The position numbers and the translations under genes are program-made. A stretch of 64,000 bases of DNA from Pseudomonas sp. PB101. Its GTDB lineage: Bacteria > Pseudomonadota > Gammaproteobacteria > Pseudomonadales > Pseudomonadaceae. The DNA lies in contig NZ_RWIR01000011.1 of NCBI RefSeq assembly GCF_009764265.1, positions 43,366 to 107,365 of the forward strand. The letters run 5' to 3'. Under the pieces are notes generated by a model. The model had not been told where the DNA came from and searched no databases. It worked only from the letters and a program-made list of their open reading frames with translations. This document shows positions 57,116 to 64,000 of this stretch, piece by piece (positions within the stretch are counted from its first letter, which is position 1; every line of letters begins with the position of its first letter).

Positions 57116-58171
57116 TCAGGCGCGGCGCTTGGCCAACAGTTCATGGGCAGCTTGCAACGGGCGCGGATCGACCCAGTCGGCGATGGAAAAATCGCGTTCC
57201 AGGAAGCCGTGCAGATAGAGAAAGTCTTTCTGGATATCGAGAAACTCAAGGCGCTGTGAGGACAGATCCGGCGCCAGCGTGGTGTGGAACTCGCCGCGAT
57301 AGGCCTCGGCGACCCCGGCGCTGCCGGCGCGGGTTTCTTCCTCGAGAATGGCGTTCAGTGCCTGCCGATTGTTGGCGGCCCAATCAGCGGCGCTGAGGGT
57401 TTGTGCGAGAAAACGCACCACCAGGTCGAAGTGGTTGTCGAGCAGGCTCTGGTGGACAGTGATCGGACGCGGTGTGCCGTTGTTGATGCGATAACGGGGC
57501 TCGGCGATCAGGTCCAGGTCGATGCCCACCACCAACCCGAGACGCCGCGCCGCATCGGCAGCGGAAGCGCCCTTGACGTAGACCGCGTCCACCTCACCCC
57601 GCACCAGGTAATCGAGCCCTGACCACAAACGCTGCAAGCCTTCCTGCGGGCTCGCCGCGCGCTCCTGATCCTGCAACGCGACTTCCACCAGTTCGACATC
57701 GTCGAACCCCAGCCCGGCCAGGCTCAGCGCGCCTTTATAACCGTGCAGGCTCATGGCCCGGGCGATACTCCCCGGACGGGTTTCACCCCAGGCCGGCAGT
57801 GCCAGGCGCTTGCCCTTGAGGTCTTGCGGATGACGAATGCCGGAGTCGGGGCGAACCAGGATGGTCTGCCATTCTTCGATCCAGGTCAGGCCGATCAGAC
57901 GACTCGGCGCACCCGCCGCCCGGGCGGCCAATGCCGGGACGTTTCCGCCTTCGCGAAACAGCCCGGGCAGCTCGTGATCGTAGTGGTGATGACCCAGTTG
58001 ACGGGCCTCCTGCAAGGTCGAAACCGGCAGGCCGTCGGCAGCGAATTCTTCGCTGAGCCAGCCGAGTTTGTAGGCGATTCCGGAGGCCGTCGGCACCGGA
58101 CAACGGGTGAACCAGATCTGCTCGAGTTCAGCTGTGGTATCGGGTCGGGTGTGTTTGGCAGCAAGCGTCAT
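57116..58171 (-). CDS. DszB-like desulfinase / SsuA-fold enzyme
   Basis: This 351-residue protein has the periplasmic-binding-protein fold but no signal peptide. The segment WFTRCPVPTASG matches the DszB active site YSNCPVPNALL, whose cysteine C27 is catalytic; here it is C24. The other two DszB residues, H60 and R70, also have candidates: the HHH at 60-62 and R72 in LFREGGNVPAL. DszB hydrolyses an aryl sulfinate to a phenol and sulfite. A cytosolic desulfinase is the best reading; a binding protein is less likely because no leader is present. Start at 58171 with GGAG upstream. It is divergent from the DszC-like gene. Confidence 0.83.
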   Translation of the reverse strand: MTLAAKHTRPDTTAELEQIWFTRCPVPTASGIAYKLGWLSEEFAADGLPVSTLQEARQLGHHHYDHELPGLFREGGNVPALAARAAGAPSRLIGLTWIEEWQTILVRPDSGIRHPQDLKGKRLALPAWGETRPGSIARAMSLHGYKGALSLAGLGFDDVELVEVALQDQERAASPQEGLQRLWSGLDYLVRGEVDAVYVKGASAADAARRLGLVVGIDLDLIAEPRYRINNGTPRPITVHQSLLDNHFDLVVRFLAQTLSAADWAANNRQALNAILEEETRAGSAGVAEAYRGEFHTTLAPDLSSQRLEFLDIQKDFLYLHGFLERDFSIADWVDPRPLQAAHELLAKRRA

Positions 58172-58214
58172 GGGCAGCTCCATCTGGGTTGGCAAGTGAC
58201 TGTTGCCGGAGCTA

Positions 58215-58232
58215 TTGCAGCGCCCGTGCCAA
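58215..58232 (-). promoter_or_regulatory. Sigma-54 promoter candidate for the minus-strand operon
   Basis: Read on the minus strand, TTGGCACGGGCGCTGCAA matches the TGGCAC-N5-TTGC consensus with GG-N10-GC and a perfect -24 half. It lies 44 bases upstream of the DszB-like ATG. Confidence 0.7.
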
Positions 58233-58290
58233 GAAACGAAAGCCGCGGTTCATGGGGCTTTGCGCCTGTACCCGGATGCCCGACCACTTT

Positions 58291-58316
58291 CAATTGCTGG
58301 CCTGCCAGCAGCATTG
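58291..58316. promoter_or_regulatory. CAATTG...CCAG palindrome shared with 38522
   Basis: CAATTGCTGGCCTGCC and AGCAGCATTG form an imperfect palindrome. It shares CAATTG and CTGGCCTGC with the site at 38522-38556. It lies about 100 bases upstream of the plus-strand sigma-54-like promoter and about 60 bases upstream of the minus-strand one, as expected for an upstream activator site serving both. Confidence 0.55.
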
Positions 58317-58414
58317 CGCGGCGACTGCTGCTGATCGAGCAGGGGGCTGCTTCCACAGCAGCACCCGTGCCTCTCGCAGACTGATAAACCCCGCGTCAAC
58401 AGGCTCCAAAGCCC

Positions 58415-58432
58415 TTGGCGCAGAACTTGCTC
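58415..58432 (+). promoter_or_regulatory. Sigma-54 promoter candidate for the DszC-like gene
   Basis: TTGGCGCAGAACTTGCTC has GG-N10-GC and an exact TTGC -12 half. It points to the DszC-like gene, about 170 bases downstream past a REP pair. Confidence 0.68.
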
Positions 58433-58470
58433 AGCCCCTCTCAACGCCCGAAAAACTCCCCCCCCTGTAG

Positions 58471-58549
58471 GAGCCGGCTTGCTGGCGATGGCGTCGACGG
58501 GATCGGCGCAAGGCTCGAAGGCCAATCGCCAGCAAGCCGGCTCCTACAG
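58471..58549. repeat. REP inverted pair in the 5' leader of the DszC-like gene
   Basis: CTGTAGGAGCCGGCTTGCTGGCGATGG and its inverse flank a 30-base centre containing GCGCAAGGCTCGAAGG. The same arrangement (sigma-54 promoter, REP pair, gene) is seen at 38662-38846. Confidence 0.92.
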
Positions 58550-58603
58550 GGGACAGGTGTGATTTTCGTGGCCATCAGCCGATCAATTATCAGAGGTAGA
58601 GCA

Positions 58604-59869
58604 ATGAGCAAGGTCGAACACAACCCCGGCGGGCAACTGATCCAGGAGCAGGCGCCGATCCGCTTGCTTCAGAGCGAAGCCCAAGCCATCGCCGTGGCGA
58701 AGGAGATCGCCGTGGAGATCGCCGAAATCGCCGCCGATGCCAGTCAGAACGGCCAACTGCCCCGGCGGCAGGCGCAACTGCTGTCCGAAAGCGGCCTGAC
58801 CGCCATTGGCGTTCCCAAGGCATTTGGCGGGCTGGGTGCCTCGGTGGAAACCATCGTCGAAACCGTGCGCATCATTTCCGTAGCCGACGGCGGCGTCGGT
58901 CAATTGCTGCAAATCCACAACGTCATGCTGCGCGGGATTTTCACCGGCTACTCCGAGGACATTCGTGACCGGTTGATCCGCGATGTATTGGCCGGCAAAC
59001 GTTTCGGCAACGCCCTGGCTGAAGTGGGTGGCAAGAACAAGTTCGCGCTCAAGACGCGGGTTGAACGGCGTGCCGACGGCAAGCTGATCCTCAACGGCAG
59101 CAAGTTCTACTCCACCGGTTCCTACCTGGCCGAGTGGATTTCCCTGACAGCCGCCAGCGATGACGGCGGCGCCGGCGTATTGCTCAATCGCAACGCGCCG
59201 GGCTTGACCCTGGTGGATGACTGGGAAGCCTTCGGCCAGAAAAACTCGGTCAGCGGCACAGTGATCTTCGACAACATCGAACTCGACGAAGGCTTCGTCT
59301 CCCAGCGCAAGGGACCGATGAAGCGCACCGGCCTGACCTTCCCGCAGATTCTGCATGCCGCCATCGACACCGGCATTGCCGAAGGCGCGCTGTCTGCTGC
59401 GGTGGACTACCTCAATCATAACGCCCGTCCCTGGGTGGAAAGCGGTGTCGACCAGGCCAATCAGGAGCCGCACATCATCAAGCAGATCGGCGAATACGCC
59501 GTGGCCTTGCGTGGGGCGCAATCACTGTTGCGAGACGCTGCACAGGTGTTCGACCAGCACGAACTGGACCCGGACAACAAAGCGTTGCAGGACGAGCTGA
59601 TTCTTTCGGTGGCCACCGCCCGCGCCCACTCCGACGCGGCCTCGCTGAAAATCTCCAGTGACATCTTCTCCCTGCTCGGTGCCAGTTCATCGCTGACCAA
59701 GTGGAACCTCGACCGCTTCTGGCGCAATGCCCGGGTCCATACCACCCACGACCCGATCCGCTGGCGCCTGCATCACGTCGGTAACTACTACCTCAATGGT
59801 GTCGATCCGGGCGAATACACCGCGATCCTCAATGCCAAGGAGAAACAGGGGGCTACCAGCCCGGCATAG
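58604..59869 (+). CDS. DszC/SfnB-like acyl-CoA-dehydrogenase-fold flavin monooxygenase
   Basis: This 421-residue protein has the acyl-CoA dehydrogenase fold and the marks of the DszC/SfnB monooxygenases. The C-terminal RFWRNARVHTTHDPIRW is close to DszC RFWRNVRTHSLHDPVSY, and the N-terminal half has GLTAIGVPKAFGGLGAS. It probably oxygenates a sulfide or sulfone with reduced flavin. AGAGGTAGA precedes the ATG at 58604; a longer frame to 58415 begins within the promoter. It lacks the catalytic base typical of true acyl-CoA dehydrogenases as far as I can see. It is divergent from the DszB-like operon. Confidence 0.9.
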   Translation: MSKVEHNPGGQLIQEQAPIRLLQSEAQAIAVAKEIAVEIAEIAADASQNGQLPRRQAQLLSESGLTAIGVPKAFGGLGASVETIVETVRIISVADGGVGQLLQIHNVMLRGIFTGYSEDIRDRLIRDVLAGKRFGNALAEVGGKNKFALKTRVERRADGKLILNGSKFYSTGSYLAEWISLTAASDDGGAGVLLNRNAPGLTLVDDWEAFGQKNSVSGTVIFDNIELDEGFVSQRKGPMKRTGLTFPQILHAAIDTGIAEGALSAAVDYLNHNARPWVESGVDQANQEPHIIKQIGEYAVALRGAQSLLRDAAQVFDQHELDPDNKALQDELILSVATARAHSDAASLKISSDIFSLLGASSSLTKWNLDRFWRNARVHTTHDPIRWRLHHVGNYYLNGVDPGEYTAILNAKEKQGATSPA

Positions 59870-59879
59870 AGCTGACGGC

Positions 59880-60014
59880 CCCCTTCGCCAGCAAGCCGGC
59901 TCCTACAAGGGCGTATTCACAACACTGACCTGTAGGAGCTGGCTTGCCAGCGATGGCGTCATCAATACCGCTACAAATCCACAGGCCCCATCGCCGGCAA
60001 GCCGGCTCCTGCAG
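59880..60014. repeat. Three REP halves
   Basis: REP sequences near 59887 and 59930-59955 form an inverted pair, and a third at 59989-60014 is inverted to the second. They separate the DszC-like gene from the exporter genes; the third overlaps the leader of the exporter gene. Confidence 0.88.
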
Positions 60015-60023
60015 AGCTATTAC

Positions 60024-61805
60024 ATGATCGAAAAACATCCCCTGTTACGCTGCCTGGCAATTTATCGGGAAATGCCCTGGCGCTTCGCCCTGGTGGCGGT
60101 GCTGTTCATTGCAGCGAACCTCGGGCTGGTCTGGCAACAATGGCTGATCGGACACGCGGTGAACGACGTCAGCGCCGGCCGCGCGGTGATCCGGCAAGCC
60201 GATGGCAGCCTCGACGCCAGCCTTGGCTGGTACTGGCTGTGGCTGATGCTCGGCGTGGCCCTGGGCCGTGGCGTGTTGCAATACGCCGCGAGCGTGTTGT
60301 CGCTGGTGCTCAGCCAGGAACTGCTGACGCGCCTGCGTGAACGTATCCTGCAACAGGTACAGACACTGCACCTGGGCTACCACTGGCAACACGGCATGGG
60401 GGAAATGATCACCCGCACCACCCGTGATGCCGACAAGGTTCGCGATGCCCTGATCAGCTTCTGGCGGCAGGTGGTGGAAACGCCGCTGGTGGTACTGGCA
60501 ACCGTCGGCCTGCTGAGTTGGTACAACCTGTTGCTGGGGCTGGTTCCACTCTTGCTGACGGTGTTCGGCCTGTGGATCTTTGTGCGCCAGACCGAACGCC
60601 TGGTCAGTCTCGACCGGGCCGTCGGCCAAGCCTATGACCGGGTCAACCAGGACCTCAGCGAAGGTATTGGCGGCGTGCGGGTGATCAAGTCGTTTGGCCT
60701 GGAACACCACCGCATCCAGCGTTTCGCCACGCAGGTGGCGGTGTTCGCCGACCACGCCCGCGACGCCCTCGCCTATTCCAGTTCGCGGATACCGCTGCCC
60801 CAGGCCGTCGTCGCATTGGCGCATGTGTGGATTCTGGTCTACGGCGCCCACCTGGTGGCAAGCGAACGGCTGGGCATCGGCGAGCTGGTCACCTCGCTGC
60901 TGATTGCCACCACCCTGGTGTTTCGCATCGAGGGCATCGGCCGCGTCATGCAGACGTTCGCCGACGCGCGCTCCAGTGCCGAGCGGATCTGGCAACTGCT
61001 GGACGAGCCGGCCGCCATCCGCAGCGGCAATGCCAGCCTGCCCGACACGCCGCTGGGCTTGAAACTCGAGCATGTCTGCGTCAGCGCCCCCGGCGGCGGC
61101 CTGGATATCCTGCAGGACTGTTCGCTGACGCTGCAGCCGGGCGAAATCGTCGCGCTGGTCGGCGCGACCGGCACCGGCAAAAGCCTGTTGGCCAGCCTGT
61201 TGCCGCGCCTTAGCGACATCAGCTCCGGGCGCCTGTCGTTGGGCTCGAACAGCGCCGGCTGGCAGGACATTCGTCAGTTGAACCTGGACGAACTCAGGCG
61301 ACGGGTTCACGTGGTCCCCCAGGAAAGCTTTCTGTTTTCCGACACCCTCGCGGCCAACCTGCGCCTGACGGCACCGCACGCCAGCGATCAACAATTGCTT
61401 CACGGTCTGCGCCTGGCCGCCGCGGAAGATGTGCTCGAACGCCTGCCCCAAGGACTGGCCACGCCGCTGGGCGATCGCGGCGTGACGCTCTCTGGCGGCC
61501 AGCGCCAGCGCCTGAGCCTGGCCCGTGCGCTGCTCGGCGAGCCGGACATCCTGTGCCTGGACGATGCCACCAGCGCGCTGGATGCGATCAGCGAACGCCA
61601 GGTGCTGAACAACATTCGCCAACTGCGTCGTGAACAGGGGCGTGCCACCACCTTGCTGGTGATCTCCAGCAAGCTCTCGACCATCCTCCTGGCGGACCGC
61701 GTGCTGATGCTCCAGGACGGCCGGATCGCCGCCAGCGGCACCCATGCCGAACTGTTGAAAACCTCTCCTGATTATCGCGACCTGCTAGGGATCGACCATG
61801 GCTAA
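60024..61805 (+). CDS. ABC exporter half-transporter A (degenerate ATPase site)
   Basis: This 593-residue protein has an exporter-type membrane domain with six helices (residues about 15-310) and one ATPase domain: Walker A GATGTGKS, canonical signature LSGGQRQRLSL and Walker B ILCLDDATSALD, where the catalytic Glu is Asp. The H-loop His is also replaced (VISSKLSTI). It must therefore work with the second half-transporter, whose ATG overlaps its stop by 8 bases. Start at 60024; a longer frame upstream runs through repeats and is rejected. The exported substrate is unknown. Confidence 0.92.
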   Translation: MIEKHPLLRCLAIYREMPWRFALVAVLFIAANLGLVWQQWLIGHAVNDVSAGRAVIRQADGSLDASLGWYWLWLMLGVALGRGVLQYAASVLSLVLSQELLTRLRERILQQVQTLHLGYHWQHGMGEMITRTTRDADKVRDALISFWRQVVETPLVVLATVGLLSWYNLLLGLVPLLLTVFGLWIFVRQTERLVSLDRAVGQAYDRVNQDLSEGIGGVRVIKSFGLEHHRIQRFATQVAVFADHARDALAYSSSRIPLPQAVVALAHVWILVYGAHLVASERLGIGELVTSLLIATTLVFRIEGIGRVMQTFADARSSAERIWQLLDEPAAIRSGNASLPDTPLGLKLEHVCVSAPGGGLDILQDCSLTLQPGEIVALVGATGTGKSLLASLLPRLSDISSGRLSLGSNSAGWQDIRQLNLDELRRRVHVVPQESFLFSDTLAANLRLTAPHASDQQLLHGLRLAAAEDVLERLPQGLATPLGDRGVTLSGGQRQRLSLARALLGEPDILCLDDATSALDAISERQVLNNIRQLRREQGRATTLLVISSKLSTILLADRVLMLQDGRIAASGTHAELLKTSPDYRDLLGIDHG

Positions 61806-63666
61806 TCCAATCGCCGGCAAAGCCTTGAGCGATATCGAAATTGAAGAAATGCTGGCCAAAAAAGCCCTCGACCGCAGCATGTTCAGTCGGCTGTTGCCGT
61901 TGTTGAAGCCGATTCGCCGGCACATTTTCGCGGTCATCGGCATTGAGCTGTTGCTGGTATTCACCGTGTTCCTGCGCCCTTGGTTCGTCCGTGAACTGCT
62001 CGACCGTGGGCTGATTCAACAGGGCGGTCACTGGTTGCTCGATGAGCGCCTGGTACTTTGGCTCGGCCTGGGGTTGGCGGCCAGTTGGCTGGGGCGTTTC
62101 CTGCTCGCCGGGGTCTCGCAGTTCGTCGCCGGCAGTGCGGCGATCCGGGTGTTGAATGACCTGCGGGTGCGGGTGTTTGCCCATGTCCAGAGCTTGAGCG
62201 TCAGTTATTTCGACCGGACCAAGGCTGGACGGATCATTTCCCGAGTCGACCGGGATGTCGATGCCCTGGAACCGCTGTTGATTCAGGGGCCACCGGAGTT
62301 GCTGGGCGCGCTGCTGCGCTTCGGGCTGGCCTCGGTGATGCTGTGGCGAATCGATCCGCGATTTTTTCTCAGTCTCGCTGCGACGGTGCCGTTGCTGGTG
62401 CTGGCGACCTGGAGTTTCAAACGCATCTCCCAGCGCAACTGGGCCAGGGTTGCCGAGAACCGCAGCCGCTTCACCGCGCATCTGGTGGAAAGCGTCAGCG
62501 GCGCGCGCATGTTGCAGCAGTGTGCGCAACAGGCGCCGAACCTGCGGCGTTATCGCGGCCTGCTGGATGACTTCAACCAGGCGCTGATCCGTGGCAGCCT
62601 GCGGTCTGGCTGGTTCGCTCCCTTTACCGCGCTGCTCAGCTCGGCCGGCATGGCCGTGCTGTTGCTGGTGGGCGCGTACGGCCTGGCGCAGGCGGATGTG
62701 ACCGTGGGCCAGATCGCCGAGAGTCTGTTTTATGTATTCCTGTTCCTCGGGCCATTGCAGGAGCTGTCGGACCTGTTCGAGCGCTACGCCACCGGTTCGG
62801 CTTCGGCGCAACGCATCTTCCTGTTGCTCGACACCCGCGCGCAAATCAACGACAGCGCCACACCGCAACGCGTGGGCAGGGCCCGCGGCGAGGTGAGCTT
62901 TGAACAGGCGCGCTTCAGCTACGATGCCAACAGTTCGACGCCGGTGATCAACGACCTTGACCTGCACATTCCTGCCGGCGAAGTGTTGGCGATTGTCGGC
63001 CCCTCGGGCCATGGCAAGAGCACGCTGGTGCAGTTGCTGACGCGTTTCTACGAGGTGCAATCGGGCGCCGTCAGGCTGGACGGCATCGATGTTCGCAACC
63101 TGACCCAGCATGAACTGCGGCGTAACGTCGGCGTGGTCCTGCAGGACAATGTGTTGTTCAGCGGCAGCATTCTCGACAACCTGCGCCTGGCCTCCCCCCA
63201 CGCCGACGACGCGAGCCTGATTGCGGCGGCCCGGGAGTTGGGTGCGGACGAGGTGCTGGAGCGCCTGCCGCACCAATACCAGACCGAAGTCGGACCACTG
63301 GGCGGGCACCTGAGCCATGGCCAGCGGCAATTGGTCTGCCTGGTGCGCGCCTACCTCGCGGACCCTGCGGTACTGGTGCTGGACGAGGCGACCTCGGCCG
63401 TCGACATCCATACCGAGCGCCGCATCCAGCGAGCGTTTCGCCGGCTTTGCGAAGGTCGCACGGCCATCATCATCGCCCATCGCCTGGCAACCATCCGCGA
63501 TGCCGACCGCATTGCGGTCATCCGCCACGGTCGCCTGGTCGAACAAGGCCCTCACCGCCAATTGATCGATCAGGGTGGCGCTTACGCGGCGCTGTACCAG
63601 ACCTACCTGCGCAGCGCCGAAGCGGGCGCCTCGATTGACGACATCGTCGCCACCGCACCGGCGTAA
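61798..63666 (+). CDS. ABC exporter half-transporter B (catalytic ATPase)
   Basis: This 622-residue protein has an exporter membrane domain (about residues 30-320) and an ATPase domain with Walker A GPSGHGKST, intact Walker B AVLVLDEATSAVD and H-loop IIIAHRLATI, but an altered signature LSHGQRQLV. The defects complement those of half A, so the dimer has one competent and one degenerate site, as in heterodimeric multidrug exporters such as BmrCD and TM287/288. It overlaps half A by 8 bases. Confidence 0.93.
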   Translation: MANPIAGKALSDIEIEEMLAKKALDRSMFSRLLPLLKPIRRHIFAVIGIELLLVFTVFLRPWFVRELLDRGLIQQGGHWLLDERLVLWLGLGLAASWLGRFLLAGVSQFVAGSAAIRVLNDLRVRVFAHVQSLSVSYFDRTKAGRIISRVDRDVDALEPLLIQGPPELLGALLRFGLASVMLWRIDPRFFLSLAATVPLLVLATWSFKRISQRNWARVAENRSRFTAHLVESVSGARMLQQCAQQAPNLRRYRGLLDDFNQALIRGSLRSGWFAPFTALLSSAGMAVLLLVGAYGLAQADVTVGQIAESLFYVFLFLGPLQELSDLFERYATGSASAQRIFLLLDTRAQINDSATPQRVGRARGEVSFEQARFSYDANSSTPVINDLDLHIPAGEVLAIVGPSGHGKSTLVQLLTRFYEVQSGAVRLDGIDVRNLTQHELRRNVGVVLQDNVLFSGSILDNLRLASPHADDASLIAAARELGADEVLERLPHQYQTEVGPLGGHLSHGQRQLVCLVRAYLADPAVLVLDEATSAVDIHTERRIQRAFRRLCEGRTAIIIAHRLATIRDADRIAVIRHGRLVEQGPHRQLIDQGGAYAALYQTYLRSAEAGASIDDIVATAPA

Positions 63667-63683
63667 TCAACACTGCCATCGCC

Positions 63684-64000
63684 CGTAGGAGCCGGCTTGC
63701 TGGCGATGGCAATCTCCAGAACACCACCAAAACCCGCCTGCTGCATCGGCGTTATTAAAATCGCCATCGCCAGCAAGCCGGCTCCTACGCAATCGCGGAC
63801 AACACACATCCCCTGTGGGAGCTGGCTTGCCAGCGATGGCAATCTCCAAAACACCATCAAAACCCGCCTGCTACATCGGCGTATTCAAAATCGCCATCGC
63901 CGGCAAGCCGGTTCCTACGCAATCGCGGACAACACACATCCCCTGTGGGAGCTGGCTTGCCAGCGATGGCAATCTCCAAAACACCATCAAAACCCGCCTG
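63684..64000. repeat. REP tandem, 130-base period, cut by the window end
   Basis: Units begin near 63684, 63814 and 63944. Each carries a GTAGGAGCCGGCTTG or GTGGGAGCTGGCTTGCC half, a spacer ATCTCCAAAACACC(A)TCAAAACCCGCC, an inverted half and the sequence CGCAATCGCGGACAACAC. No gene is seen in 63667-64000. Confidence 0.92.

Noticed and set aside
61588..63561. 657-residue minus-strand frame opposite the ABC exporter
   Set aside because: Antisense of ABC transporter codons, with no domain signal.

Overview
The window is typical of a Pseudomonas chromosome, most likely from the P. fluorescens group. It has high-GC coding DNA, a membrane-associated Mqo, TctCBA, DUF2790 and DUF6124 proteins, and many 'GTAGGAGCCGGCTTGCTGGCGATGG'-type REP palindromes in gene gaps, with a REP-associated tyrosine transposase. 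I see no tRNA, rRNA, prophage, IS element or CRISPR array.

Layout. 1-4.5 kb: a truncated SDR, a TetR regulator, a degenerate SDR-like protein, a secreted sulfatase and a GT2 glycosyltransferase. 4.6-8.6 kb: sulfite dehydrogenase (SorA and a dihaem cytochrome) and Mqo. 9-18.5 kb: IlvD, a chemoreceptor, a YjdF-like membrane protein, an AraC regulator divergent from an AhpD-like protein and a glutaredoxin, and a TctCBA tricarboxylate transporter. 18.8-23.8 kb: a DUF2790 protein, a metal-type two-component system and a large MscS channel. 23.9-26.7 kb: a TccC-like RHS toxin whose variable C-terminus is six eukaryote-style C2H2 zinc fingers. This is the most striking locus.

26.7-36.6 kb: an aldehyde dehydrogenase, a cytochrome c, a porin with a chemoreceptor, and an operon of an Eat-like permease, a class III PLP enzyme and an APH-fold kinase. 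Together they suggest amino-alcohol uptake, phosphorylation, phospho-lyase cleavage and aldehyde oxidation. The porin and permease promoters share a 29-bp element. 36.7-37.3 kb: a DUF6124 gene and a candidate structured RNA.

37.3-59.9 kb: an organosulfur island. It has an SfnR-like sigma-54 activator, an SsuA-like binding protein, a secreted lipase-like hydrolase, three luciferase-like flavin monooxygenases, two paralogous Tat/lipobox family 5 binding proteins, a TonB receptor, a Dpp-type ABC importer with fused ATPases, a class II aldolase-like protein, a DszB-like desulfinase and a DszC/SfnB-like flavoprotein. Three candidate sigma-54 promoters and a shared upstream palindrome link its transcription units to the activator. 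A REPtron sits where the two arms converge, and an 11-unit REP array interrupts the minus-strand operon. 60-63.7 kb: a heterodimeric ABC exporter, then more REP tandems to the window end.
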